Shown: positions 1 through 6,583 of the stretch, one piece after another
How the letters are laid out: each line of letters begins with the position of its first letter
How positions within the stretch are numbered: position 1 is the first letter of the stretch
Assembly (NCBI GenBank): GCA_018699075.1
Contig: JABIPV010000235.1
Span: 1 to 8,251 of the forward strand
DNA from: Kordiimonadaceae bacterium
GTDB taxonomy: Bacteria > Pseudomonadota > Alphaproteobacteria > Sphingomonadales > Emcibacteraceae
Direction of reading: 5' to 3'
DNA: 8,251 bases
The notes under the pieces: model-generated
Seen by the model: only the letters and a program-made list of their open reading frames with translations
Databases searched by the model: none
What the model was told of the DNA's origin: nothing
Made by a program: the position numbers and the translations under genes

Positions 1-1
1 A

Positions 2-697
2 CATTTTTCGGCAACAGAACAGCATCCAAGGGATTTCGATAATTCCATATATCATGGTGTTACAGACGGTAGCGTTTTAAGAAGTTCAAATGGAAATATT
101 TTAGATGATGATTTAACTGACCAAGATGCAATTGAACCGACAGATTTAACCTTGGTTTATAAAGGGGGCGCGGAAAATGTAGCCTGGACCGTTGATATGG
201 AAATGGATCAGGATGATCATCCAGTTATTGCTTTTTCAGTGCAAAAAAATAGTGCGGGCATGCCGGTAGGTCAGGGCGGTACGGATCACCGTTATCATTA
301 TGCTAGGTTTGATGGGACCGAATGGACGCAATCTGAAATTGCTTTTGCAGGGACGCGGTTATATTCCCGAGAAGATGATTATACGGGGCTTATGGCGCTT
401 GATCCGCAGAATGTGTCACAAATGGTTATTTCAACCAATGCTGACCCGGATACTGGTGAACCTCTGATAAGTAACGCTGACGGGAAGAGGCACTATGAAA
501 TATTTGAAGGTATTAGCAAGGATCAAGGGGAAAATTGGATCTGGTCAGCGCTTACGTATAATTCAAATGTAGATAATATCCGGCCCGTAATTCCCAATTG
601 GCATAGTGATCAACGTGTGGTGCTTTGGATGCGTGGGACATATATAACCTATACTGATTTTGATACACAATTGGTGGGAATAATTCAAAAGAGATAA
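2..697 (+). CDS. BNR_4 family beta-propeller protein, C-terminal part (5' end outside window)
   Basis: The frame is open from position 2, with no start codon needed, to the TAA at 695-697, giving 231 residues; the N-terminus lies upstream of the window. An ATG at 152 is internal, because the 50 codons before it read as the same protein (HPRDFDNSIYHG). Motifs recalled from the BNR_4 family (PF15892) appear in order: NSIYHG, DHRYHYARFDG, a LYSREDDYTGLMALDP blade, STNADPDTGEP, HYEIFEG, DNIRPVIPNW and LWMRGTYITYTDFDT. The family is a beta-propeller of predicted extracellular or periplasmic polysaccharide-active proteins, and ulvan lyases PL24/PL25 share the fold. The His in IYHG could be a catalytic-site residue, but I cannot prove lyase activity. 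The sulfatase 77 nt downstream supports a role in sulfated glycan breakdown (inference). Family call is fairly sure, substrate unknown. Confidence 0.8.
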   Translation, partial: HFSATEQHPRDFDNSIYHGVTDGSVLRSSNGNILDDDLTDQDAIEPTDLTLVYKGGAENVAWTVDMEMDQDDHPVIAFSVQKNSAGMPVGQGGTDHRYHYARFDGTEWTQSEIAFAGTRLYSREDDYTGLMALDPQNVSQMVISTNADPDTGEPLISNADGKRHYEIFEGISKDQGENWIWSALTYNSNVDNIRPVIPNWHSDQRVVLWMRGTYITYTDFDTQLVGIIQKR

Positions 698-710
698 TTT
701 TAGTTCCTTA

Positions 711-739
711 TTGACGCTCGTTAGGTGAGCTTCTATGTT
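711..739 (+). promoter_or_regulatory. Candidate sigma70 promoter of the sulfatase gene
   Basis: TTGACG (711-716) is followed after exactly 17 nt by TATGTT (734-739), 35 nt before the sulfatase ATG. The -35 box matches 5 of 6 consensus positions and the -10 box 4 of 6. It lies in the 77-nt gap after the BNR_4 gene, so the sulfatase may have its own start even if read-through also occurs. Confidence 0.45.
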
Positions 740-774
740 TTACGTATAAAAATATTATAAGGGAAGAACAGACC

Positions 775-2223
775 ATGTTTGCATCTATAAACAAAATCAA
801 AAACACATTGAAATCAATGCTAATCTTAGGATGCGCAGTGACAGCACTTACGGTTGGCGAGATTGCGACGGCCCAAGAAAACCAACCCAATGTAGTGGTG
901 ATTTTTGTTGATGATATGGGATATGGTGATCTTGGCACTTACGGCCACCCGACCATCCGTACGCCAAATTTAAATCAAATGGCAACGGAAGGAATGAAGT
1001 GGACAAATTTTTATTCTCCCGCAAATGTATGTAGCCCAAGCCGAGCAGGGCTTATGACTGGGCGCCTGCCGATCCGTTCAGGAATGCAGGGCGATGGAGA
1101 AGGTCTGCGCGTATTGTTTCCGTTTTCTGCGGGTGGATTGCCAGCGACAGAAAAAACCATTGCTGAAGTGTTAAAAGATAAAGGCTACGCAACAGCCGCA
1201 GTTGGTAAGTGGCATCTTGGTCATCTACCGCAGTTTTTGCCCACTTCACAAGGCTTCGACAGCTATTTCGGTATTCCTTACAGCAATGATATGAACCAGG
1301 TGCAAGAATTAACGAAAGCAGGTTACCCGGACACATTTTTTGAAGAACCGGATATCCGTAAATGGAATGTACCATTGATGCGTGATGAGAAAATTGTTGA
1401 ACGCCCCGCCGATCAAACAACGATTACCAAACGTTATACGGAAGAAGCCGTTAAATTTATTAATCAAAAGAAAGATGGTCCGTTCTTCCTTTATCTTGCC
1501 CATAACCTTCCCCATGTACCGCTTTTTGCCTCAAACGATTTCTTGGGCACCAGTGATGCAGGTTTTTATGGTGACGTGATTGAAGAAATTGATTGGAGTG
1601 TCGGTCAAGTGCTTGGTGCGCTAAAAGATAATGATTTAGATGATAATACGCTTGTGGTCTTTACGTCTGATAATGGGCCTTGGCTTATGTTTAAACATCA
1701 TGGTGGCACAGCAGGGCTTCTAAAAGACGGCAAAGGGACAACATATGAAGGGGGCATGCGGGTTCCGGGAATTTTCCATTGGCCGGGAAAAATTAAACCG
1801 GGTGTGATCCATGATATTGGATCAGCGATGGATATTTTACCGACAGTTGCAGCAATGACCAATAGTGATTTACCGGACGACCGTATTTATGACGGTGTTG
1901 ATTTAAGCCCTGTTTTATTTGAAGGAAAAGAAGGCGGTCACGAAACAATTTTTTATTATCGCAGACACGAATTAATGGCTGTACGTTACGGTGATTTTAA
2001 AGCGCATTTTATGACTGAATCTTCTTATCGCGATGATAATGAATATGCGGTTCATGCGACGCCGTATTTATATAACCTTATGGTTGACCCTTCGGAAAAA
2101 TACAATATTGCCGCCGATCATCCAGATGTGATCGCCGCGATTAGAGATATCGCCACAAAGCATAAGGCGTCTGTTCGCCCTGTGGAAAATCAATTTAATA
2201 AAGTTGTTGATTTTGATTTTTAA
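775..2223 (+). CDS. Exported type I sulfatase (arylsulfatase family, formylglycine-dependent)
   Basis: This 482-residue protein is a hydrolase of sulfate esters of the alkaline phosphatase superfamily. A signal peptide covers residues 1-33 and ends ATA|QENQ. Cys20 (LILGC) resembles a lipobox but has Leu at -2, so Sec cleavage at ATA is preferred. Metal ligands Asp46-Asp47 sit in FVDDMGYGD. The activation motif is Cys86-Ser-Pro-Ser-Arg90, the cysteine type converted to formylglycine. GKWHLGH holds Lys145 and His147, AHNLPHVP holds His243, SDNGP holds Asp299-Asn300, and GKGTTYEGG holds Lys320. Length and order match complete family members, with no sign of decay. GGGA at 761-764, 10 nt before the ATG, is a possible ribosome site. 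Activity needs a formylglycine-generating or anaerobic sulfatase-maturing enzyme encoded elsewhere. Substrate is not readable; the neighbouring BNR_4 propeller suggests a sulfated polysaccharide. Confidence 0.95.
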   Translation: MFASINKIKNTLKSMLILGCAVTALTVGEIATAQENQPNVVVIFVDDMGYGDLGTYGHPTIRTPNLNQMATEGMKWTNFYSPANVCSPSRAGLMTGRLPIRSGMQGDGEGLRVLFPFSAGGLPATEKTIAEVLKDKGYATAAVGKWHLGHLPQFLPTSQGFDSYFGIPYSNDMNQVQELTKAGYPDTFFEEPDIRKWNVPLMRDEKIVERPADQTTITKRYTEEAVKFINQKKDGPFFLYLAHNLPHVPLFASNDFLGTSDAGFYGDVIEEIDWSVGQVLGALKDNDLDDNTLVVFTSDNGPWLMFKHHGGTAGLLKDGKGTTYEGGMRVPGIFHWPGKIKPGVIHDIGSAMDILPTVAAMTNSDLPDDRIYDGVDLSPVLFEGKEGGHETIFYYRRHELMAVRYGDFKAHFMTESSYRDDNEYAVHATPYLYNLMVDPSEKYNIAADHPDVIAAIRDIATKHKASVRPVENQFNKVVDFDF

Positions 2224-2229
2224 CATGCC

Positions 2230-2529
2230 ATGAAGAATGATAAAATTGACCACCATTTTAATGAATTTTCACCGGTAGATTTTAATATTTTCGGTGATAC
2301 CTCACTTTATCAAAGACTGGTGAGTGAGAATTTGCCCGCTGAAAAAATTGCGGCACTGCATAATCATATCACGGTGATAAAAGACCAAATACAGAGCCTG
2401 ATTAATCAGGAAGATGAGCAACTGACAACGGTTTATGGGTTTTTGACGCTGAATGAACAGGAAGATTATTTGGCGTTTCTTGTGAGCTTGGATGAAGATA
2501 TAAAGAAATACATCTTAATCGCCAGCTAA
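2230..2529 (+). CDS. Small acidic protein of unknown function, tightly downstream of the sulfatase
   Basis: A 99-residue reading frame begins 6 nt after the sulfatase stop. I do not recognise a family. There is no signal peptide or membrane segment. The middle (LPAEKIAALHNHITVIKDQIQSL) looks helical and could form a short coiled coil, followed by an acidic region with EDEQL and LDEDIKKYI. No clear Shine-Dalgarno precedes the ATG, so translation would depend on coupling to the sulfatase stop. An ATG at 2225 in another frame stops after two codons. It is probably real because of its length, position and amino-acid makeup, which lacks the odd composition of the shadow frames. Being cytoplasmic next to an exported enzyme, its link to sulfatase function is unclear. 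Confidence 0.6.
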   Translation: MKNDKIDHHFNEFSPVDFNIFGDTSLYQRLVSENLPAEKIAALHNHITVIKDQIQSLINQEDEQLTTVYGFLTLNEQEDYLAFLVSLDEDIKKYILIAS

Positions 2530-2576
2530 GGGTTTTGTCCTGTGAACATCGAAAAAAACATATTATAAACCATTTT

Positions 2577-2608
2577 GAACGTCTACTTCCGACCAAAAGC
2601 AGACGTTC
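2577..2608 (-). repeat. 32-nt dispersed palindrome, copy A (inverted orientation)
   Basis: Outer arms GAACGTCT (2577-2584) and AGACGTTC (2601-2608) pair perfectly. One A/C mismatch follows, then CTT/AAG. Read on the minus strand the mismatch becomes a G-T wobble and the loop reads TTTTGGTCGG, matching the plus-strand copies near 3615 and 6958. It lies between the small unknown gene and the lactonase gene, with no T-run behind it on the + strand. Confidence 0.8.
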
Positions 2609-2622
2609 AGATCACACCTTTT

Positions 2623-2651
2623 TTGACCATTTCAATCAATTAAGGTACTCT
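2623..2651 (+). promoter_or_regulatory. Candidate promoter of the SMP-30-like gene
   Basis: TTGACC (2623-2628, 5 of 6 matches) is separated by 17 nt from TACTCT (2646-2651, 3 of 6), 27 nt before the ATG at 2679. The weak -10 box keeps confidence low. Confidence 0.35.
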
Positions 2652-2662
2652 CCATTAATCAC

Positions 2663-2667
2663 AGGAG
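2663..2667 (+). promoter_or_regulatory. Ribosome binding site AGGAG of the SMP-30-like gene
   Basis: AGGAG is the only strong ribosome site in this gap and places the start at the TTG of 2673 (5 nt away) or the ATG of 2679 (11 nt away), two codons apart in one frame. It argues against the upstream extension of the frame to about 2535, which would run through palindrome copy A. Confidence 0.65.
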
Positions 2668-2678
2668 AAAATTTGATC

Positions 2679-3566
2679 ATGCGTAAAGTTTTACAAAAAT
2701 TATTTTTAATACCTTTTGAACTTTTACCATTTACTTTGGCAACCGCACAGGACGGACTAATAGCGAAAGGTGCAAGAGTTGTTACCGAGAGTGATGGTTA
2801 TATTTTTCTAGAGGGGCCAGCATCAGATAAGGCTGGAAATCTTTACTTCACTGACATTGATAACAACCGTATTCATATGATGACACCTGATAAAAAGTAT
2901 AGCGTCAAATATGAACCTAGCAATCATGCTAACGGCCTTTTCATTGACCTTGACGGGGACCTGTTAATTTGTGAGCAATCGGCGGTCAGGATTACCAAAA
3001 TGGATAAAGACGGTAATGTGAGCGTCGTGATCGGAAGTTATAAAGGAATCCGATTTAATAGCACTAACGATGTTTGGGTTCATCCAAACGGCTCCCTATA
3101 TTTTACAGATCCATATTATACTCACCCACTGAGTGGTACGTCGCAAGATGGAAATCACGTCTATCACCTTGCATCTGACCGTACAACTATCAATCGGGTC
3201 GTGCATGATATGGTTCAACCAAATGGCGTAATCGGCACCGAGGACGGTAAGACGCTCTATATTTCAGATACAACGCTGAACAAAACTTTCAGTTTCACTA
3301 TAATGCCGGATGGAGGCTTGAGCCAAAAGAAAGTATTTGCCCATCAAGGCTCAGACGGCATGACTATGGACGAGCGTGGAAATGTTTATCTTACTTGGAA
3401 CGGCGGCGTTAGTGTCTATAGCCCTATCGGCGATAAGATAGAATTTATAGAACTTCCCCAGGAACCAGCTAACGTAACTTTTGGGGGCATAAATAAAAAC
3501 ATACTCTACATGACGGCACGAACGGCACTCTTTTCTATCAAAATGAATGTTAAAAGTAGCCGTTAA
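2679..3566 (+). CDS. Exported SMP-30/gluconolactonase/LRE-like beta-propeller protein
   Basis: This 295-residue protein belongs to the SMP-30/gluconolactonase-like family (PF08450-type six-bladed propeller), whose members are metal-dependent lactonases or related hydrolases. Residues 1-24 look like a signal peptide (RK start, hydrophobic core, ending LATAQ), although Glu14 in the core is unusual. Repeated blade motifs are GNLYFTDIDNNRI, GDLLICEQ, GSLYFTDPYY, KTLYISDTT and GNVYLTWNGG. Residues equivalent to the family's metal and substrate ligands seem present: Glu45 in LEGP, Asn130-Asp131 in STNDVW, Asn182 in PNGV and Asp226 in SDGM. The ATG is preferred; a TTG at 2673 fits the ribosome site spacing better and adds only two residues. 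A periplasmic sugar-lactonase would fit the sulfatase and BNR_4 neighbours, but the substrate is unknown. The gene is complete. Confidence 0.88.
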   Translation: MRKVLQKLFLIPFELLPFTLATAQDGLIAKGARVVTESDGYIFLEGPASDKAGNLYFTDIDNNRIHMMTPDKKYSVKYEPSNHANGLFIDLDGDLLICEQSAVRITKMDKDGNVSVVIGSYKGIRFNSTNDVWVHPNGSLYFTDPYYTHPLSGTSQDGNHVYHLASDRTTINRVVHDMVQPNGVIGTEDGKTLYISDTTLNKTFSFTIMPDGGLSQKKVFAHQGSDGMTMDERGNVYLTWNGGVSVYSPIGDKIEFIELPQEPANVTFGGINKNILYMTARTALFSIKMNVKSSR

Positions 3567-3614
3567 TAGACGAATATGGCTATTTATTATGAGTAAGTCA
3601 AAAATGTAAAGTGC

Positions 3615-3646
3615 GAACGTCTGCTTATGGCTGAAAGCGGACGCTC
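3615..3646 (+). repeat. 32-nt dispersed palindrome, copy B
   Basis: Arms GAACGTCTGCTT (3615-3626) and AAGCGGACGCTC (3635-3646) pair with one A/C mismatch and one T-G wobble around an 8-nt loop, ATGGCTGA. The 10 or so bases before it (AAAGTGC) resemble those before the 6958 copy, so the repeat unit may extend upstream of the hairpin. It lies 48 nt after the SMP-30-like gene, with no clear T-run. Confidence 0.85.
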
Positions 3647-3657
3647 AAAATCATAAA

Positions 3658-3792
3658 TTATTGATTTATATATCTTGCATTAACCAGAGTTAACTGGTGT
3701 GCCATCTCGGCTTCCATGTGTTCAATTAGGGCGATATATCGCGGATGTGTGTGAAAGGATATGTACTCTGGATCCAATTTAAAATATTGGAG
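3658..3792 (-). pseudogene. Remnant resembling the C-terminal tail of a TPR-type regulatory protein
   Basis: On the minus strand 44 codons are open from a TAG at 3795-3793 down to a TAA at 3660-3658, with no plausible start codon or ribosome site. The peptide contains LDPEYISFHTHPRY followed by IALIEHMEAEMAHQL. The pattern 'LxLDPxxxxxxxHPRFxALIxxMEADMAxQL' is familiar to me from the C-terminal ends of TPR-carrying winged-helix (CadC-like) regulators and adenylate cyclases in proteobacteria. No matching sequence is visible upstream (3796-3943), where the DNA is very AT-rich, so the rest of the gene seems lost. The call rests on remembered family style, not an alignment. A chance open frame is the alternative. 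Confidence 0.45.
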
Positions 3793-3805
3793 CTAACCGT
3801 ATAAA

Positions 3806-3832
3806 TTGACGCATTTTACTTTTTAGAATAAT
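3806..3832 (+). promoter_or_regulatory. Candidate promoter region of the fasciclin gene, with TTTTAGAATA motif
   Basis: TTGACG (3806-3811) precedes an AT-rich block holding TTTTAGAATA (3821-3830) and AATAAT (3827-3832, 15 nt behind the -35 box, shorter than ideal). The same 10-mer occurs before the lipoprotein and permease genes. Which hexamer is the true -10 box is unclear. The motif lies about 115 nt before the fasciclin ATG, implying a long AT-rich leader if used. Confidence 0.3.
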
Positions 3833-3931
3833 TATAAAAAATATTAAAAGTCATTATATTTAAAATATTATGATCTGATTGTTTGGTGGCAGCGTAAACA
3901 ATATACAATTAACATAAACAACTTATTGATC

Positions 3932-3936
3932 AGGAG
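3932..3936 (+). promoter_or_regulatory. Ribosome binding site AGGAG of the fasciclin gene
   Basis: AGGAG with a 7-nt spacer fixes the start at ATG 3944 and rules out the in-frame TTG at 3926, which lies upstream of the site. Confidence 0.8.
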
Positions 3937-3943
3937 CCCGGAC

Positions 3944-4435
3944 ATGATCCGCAAAAATATTCTTAAACTTGCTGCTATTACCGCAATCAGCCTTAGCACG
4001 ATTGCACCTACTTTCGCACAAATGAAAAACGACATTGTTGACACTGCTATCGCGGCAGGTTCCTTTAAAACACTTGTGGCCGCTGTACAAGCAGCCGGCC
4101 TTGTAGACACTTTAAAAAGTGACGGCCCTTTCACCGTATTTGCCCCAACCGACGCAGCGTTTGAAGCATTACCAGTAGGGACTGTAGAAAGCCTGCTTAA
4201 ACCTGAAAACAAAGATACGCTTGTTAAAATACTGACTTATCATGTTGTGTCTGGCAAAGTGATGTCGGCTGATATCGCCGGTCAGACATTGAGCCCTGCA
4301 ACCGTAGAAGGAAGTACGGTCGATATTAATGCCACAAATGGCGTTATGATAAACGGTGCCAATGTTATCACAGCAGATATTGAAACAAGCAACGGCGTAA
4401 TTCATGTCATAGATAAAGTTATTATGCCTAATTGA
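3944..4435 (+). CDS. Secreted single-domain fasciclin (FAS1) protein
   Basis: This 163-residue protein has a clear signal peptide, MIRKN plus a hydrophobic core ending PTFA|QMKND after residue 25, followed by one complete FAS1 domain. The H1 motif GPFTVFAPTDAAFEALP lies at 61-77, the YH motif (TYHVVSGKV) at 98-106, and the H2 motif NGVIHVIDKVIMP closes the protein. It therefore acts in the periplasm or outside the cell. FAS1 domains mediate adhesion or weak ligand binding, and bacterial single-domain members of this size are common. It ends with tandem stops (TGA TAG) and is followed by its own terminator, so it appears to be a single-gene transcription unit. No catalytic function is implied. 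An AT-rich stretch of about 140 nt upstream probably holds its promoter. Confidence 0.93.
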   Translation: MIRKNILKLAAITAISLSTIAPTFAQMKNDIVDTAIAAGSFKTLVAAVQAAGLVDTLKSDGPFTVFAPTDAAFEALPVGTVESLLKPENKDTLVKILTYHVVSGKVMSADIAGQTLSPATVEGSTVDINATNGVMINGANVITADIETSNGVIHVIDKVIMPN

Positions 4436-4466
4436 TAGTCCTCCCCACTATTCTTTAAGCATAATT

Positions 4467-4502
4467 AGCATGGCCCACGCTGGGCCATGCTGTTCTATTT
4501 AT
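4467..4502 (+). terminator. Rho-independent terminator after the fasciclin gene
   Basis: AGCATGGCCCA (4467-4477) and TGGGCCATGCT (4481-4491) form a perfect 11-bp stem with a CGC loop, followed by GTTCTATTTAT. The T-run is interrupted, but the stem is GC-rich and lies 32 nt after the stop, separating this gene from the hemH operon. Confidence 0.85.
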
Positions 4503-4534
4503 ACATTGTCTTAATTGGGATATGGTAGACAACA

Positions 4535-4915
4535 ATGATAAAAGTATTTTTTGATGATAGATGCCCTATATGCAGCAGAGAGATTGATTATTATAAAAGA
4601 ATAACTCCTTCTGCCGATATTGTATGGTGCGGTATAAGCCAACATATTAGCACACTTGAAAAAAATGGTATTTCATATATTGAAAGTTTAAAAGTAATTC
4701 ATGCAATAAATACAGAAAACAAACATTTTCGTGGTGTCGATGTATTCATTTTGATTTGGCAACAAACCTCTAATTGGAGATGGTTTGCAAAGATCGTGAA
4801 ACTCCCTGTAATTTACCATGTAAGCAAGGCTTTATATAGTATATTTGCACATTGGCGTTTTAATCGATTGCCCCTTTGTAAGATAGGGAATAAAAATGAC
4901 TGTCTTAAGTTATGA
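4535..4915 (+). CDS. DCC-family thiol-disulfide oxidoreductase-like protein (DUF393)
   Basis: This 126-residue protein starts IKVFFDDRCPICSREIDYY. The DxxCPxC motif (Asp7, Cys10, Cys13) at the extreme N-terminus after one beta-strand is the hallmark of the DCC/DUF393 family, predicted thioredoxin-like proteins. Further family-like features are VIHAINTENKHFRGVDVFILIW, WRWFAKIVKLP and a Tyr/Phe-rich helix before the C-terminus. There is no signal peptide, so it is probably cytosolic. No strong ribosome site precedes the ATG, but the strand, motif and length fit. Its TGA overlaps the next gene's ATG by 4 nt (ATGA), indicating translational coupling with the next gene, and hemH follows. The redox partner is unknown; a link to haem or iron handling is inferred from position only. 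Confidence 0.85.
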   Translation: MIKVFFDDRCPICSREIDYYKRITPSADIVWCGISQHISTLEKNGISYIESLKVIHAINTENKHFRGVDVFILIWQQTSNWRWFAKIVKLPVIYHVSKALYSIFAHWRFNRLPLCKIGNKNDCLKL

Positions 4916-5421
4916 GTGAAATTGGCAATGTCATAAAAGTTCGCAACTCTATGCAACAGGATTATCAATATGAATTGGTGGAATATGAAGGTAAAAATTT
5001 CGCGGATGATTTTAAACCTCATTTTACTCCTAAAGAAATGTTGTCGATGGGCGTTTTTGAGGGAAAATATTTAAACAGCTGCACAGAAGAATATCCGAGC
5101 GATTGGTTTGAAGATGCTCTTTTAAGCGATAAACCAAACCTCTCTTTAAATCACTTTTCTATAAAAAGTAGACAACCTATAAGTATATGGCGCAAAAAAG
5201 GGTGGATCATGATAGATGATCCTCGTGGGTGGTTTGAATGGTATTGTCGTTATTATCGCGGACGACGCCATAAAGGCATGGATCAAATGCAAATTAAACG
5301 CTGGCGTGGTTTTTCACGTCATGCGGGGCAAATTAGGGCAAATTGTGAACCCGGGGACATATGGTGTCGGCCTCGTCAACGCCAAGCATTACTTCAATGG
5401 GCTCACGATCCGTTTATTTAA
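4912..5421 (+). CDS. Conserved Trp/Arg/Cys-rich protein of unknown function (WFxWYCRYYxGRR family)
   Basis: This 169-residue protein has no signal peptide or membrane segment. The N-terminal half holds FTPKEMLSMGVFEGKYLNSC (residues 38-57) and YPSDWFEDALL. The C-terminal half is dense in aromatic and basic residues: DPRGWFEWYCRYYRGRR (103-119), QIKRWRGFSRHAGQI (127-141), then CEPGD, CRPRQRQALLQWAHDP. I recall this pattern from many bacterial proteins annotated only as hypothetical, and know no assigned function. Cys57, Cys112, Cys145 and Cys152 would suit a metal or disulfide site, or a partner for the DCC protein. The start overlaps the DCC stop by ATGA, and hemH begins 40 nt after the stop. 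The overlapping upstream extension of the hemH frame inside this gene is not coding. Confidence 0.85.
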   Translation: MSEIGNVIKVRNSMQQDYQYELVEYEGKNFADDFKPHFTPKEMLSMGVFEGKYLNSCTEEYPSDWFEDALLSDKPNLSLNHFSIKSRQPISIWRKKGWIMIDDPRGWFEWYCRYYRGRRHKGMDQMQIKRWRGFSRHAGQIRANCEPGDIWCRPRQRQALLQWAHDPFI

Positions 5422-5461
5422 GACGATACGAGAGTTAAATTTTATATTAGGTATTTTAAAA

Positions 5462-6520
5462 ATGAAATTCGATGGCCAAAAAGACTATAATCACAATGGG
5501 CGTTTGCCTAAAACTGGTGTGATCATTACCAATCTGGGGACGCCGGATGCACCTGAGCCGCAAGCTTTAAGACGATATTTAAAGGAGTTTTTAAGCGATC
5601 CTCGTGTTGTAGAAGTGCCGCGTCTAATTTGGTGGTTTATTTTAAATCTGGTTATCGTTCCGCTGAGGTCAAAATCATCAGCGAAGAACTATAAAACAGT
5701 ATGGACAGATGATGGATCACCGTTGCTGGATATTACGCTACGTCAAGCGGCGGCGCTGCAAACCAAGGTTGATCAAAATTATGGCATAAATAAAGTTGTT
5801 GTTGCGGGGGCGATGCGATATGGCACCCCATCGATTAAAAGTGTCCTTCAATCTTTTACAAAAGAAAACATCCGAAATATCGTCGTTTTGCCACTATATC
5901 CACAATATTGTGCCGCGACCAATGGATCCACTTTTGACGCATTCGCCAAGGAGTTCATTAAATATCGCTGGGTTCCAGAATTTAAATTCATTAGTGGGTA
6001 TCATTTAAAGCCGTCCTATATAGATGCAATGGCAAATTCAATTTCTGATTATATTGACAGGAAAGGGTTGCCGGACATTTTGTTATTTTCTTATCATGGC
6101 ATTCCTCAGAAATATCTTGACCGCGGCGACCCTTATTACTGTTTCTGTATTCAAACGACACGGTTAATTCAGCGAAAATTAAAATTAGAAGATGATAAAG
6201 TCATGACGACGTTTCAATCGCGTTTTGGTAAAGAACAATGGCTACAACCTTACACCGATAAAACATTACAATCTTTGCCGGCACAAAACATTAAAAATAT
6301 CGCCGTAGTCTGTCCAGGTTTTTCCGCTGATTGCCTTGAAACTCTTGAGGAAATCAAAATAGAAAACAAGGAATACTTTATCGAAGCGGGTGGTGAAAGC
6401 TATGATTACATTCCTTGTCTTAATGATGACCTTGGTCATATAAATATGATGTATGACCTTATTGAAGAAAATTTGCCCAATCAATATGAAAACATAACGT
6501 CGCATACATTAAAAAACTAA
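5462..6520 (+). CDS. hemH: Ferrochelatase (protoporphyrin ferro-lyase)
   Basis: This enzyme inserts ferrous iron into protoporphyrin IX, the last step of protohaem synthesis. The 352-residue length is normal. Family motifs are GVIITNLGTPDAP (19-31), RRYLKEFLSDPRVVE, DDGSPLLDIT, LPLYPQYCAATNGSTFDA (143-160), FSYHGIP with catalytic His212, and the VCPGFSADCLETLEEI block with conserved Glu293. The ATG at 5462 is chosen because the protein homology begins about 17 residues in, and a TAGG lies near 5448-5451. The longer open frame upstream overlaps the preceding gene and shows no family similarity. Cysteines 150, 227, 229, 284, 291 and 319 are all internal, with no Cys-rich C-terminal extension. 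It is third in an operon with the DCC and Trp/Cys-rich proteins, with no terminator between them. Confidence 0.97.
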   Translation: MKFDGQKDYNHNGRLPKTGVIITNLGTPDAPEPQALRRYLKEFLSDPRVVEVPRLIWWFILNLVIVPLRSKSSAKNYKTVWTDDGSPLLDITLRQAAALQTKVDQNYGINKVVVAGAMRYGTPSIKSVLQSFTKENIRNIVVLPLYPQYCAATNGSTFDAFAKEFIKYRWVPEFKFISGYHLKPSYIDAMANSISDYIDRKGLPDILLFSYHGIPQKYLDRGDPYYCFCIQTTRLIQRKLKLEDDKVMTTFQSRFGKEQWLQPYTDKTLQSLPAQNIKNIAVVCPGFSADCLETLEEIKIENKEYFIEAGGESYDYIPCLNDDLGHINMMYDLIEENLPNQYENITSHTLKN

Positions 6521-6572
6521 ATAATCTGATCCAGTCCTGTGTCCTATTCGTATAAAGAAACACATAACAAAC

Positions 6573-6577
6573 AGGAG
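6573..6577 (+). promoter_or_regulatory. Ribosome binding site AGGAG of the small basic protein
   Basis: AGGAG lies 6 nt before ATG 6584. It makes this small frame credible and excludes the GTG at 6539, which lies upstream of the site. Confidence 0.75.
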
Positions 6578-6583
6578 AATAAA

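Noticed and set aside
714..730. Small inverted repeat GCTC/GAGC before the sulfatase
   Set aside because: Only 4-5 bp, overlapping the promoter spacer; expected by chance.
2535..2678. 48-codon in-frame extension upstream of the SMP-30-like gene
   Set aside because: It runs through palindrome copy A and has no ribosome site; the signal peptide and AGGAG place the start at 2673 or 2679.
3557..3588. TAGCC/GGCTA hairpin with TTTATT after the SMP-30-like gene
   Set aside because: Only 5 bp with a 16-nt loop and a poor T-run; too weak to call a terminator.
3868..4212. Minus-strand 114-codon frame opposite the fasciclin gene
   Set aside because: Antisense shadow of a confident FAS1 gene, with no motif of its own.
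5216..5461. 82-codon in-frame extension upstream of hemH
   Set aside because: It overlaps the well-supported Trp/Cys-rich gene in another frame and shows no ferrochelatase similarity.
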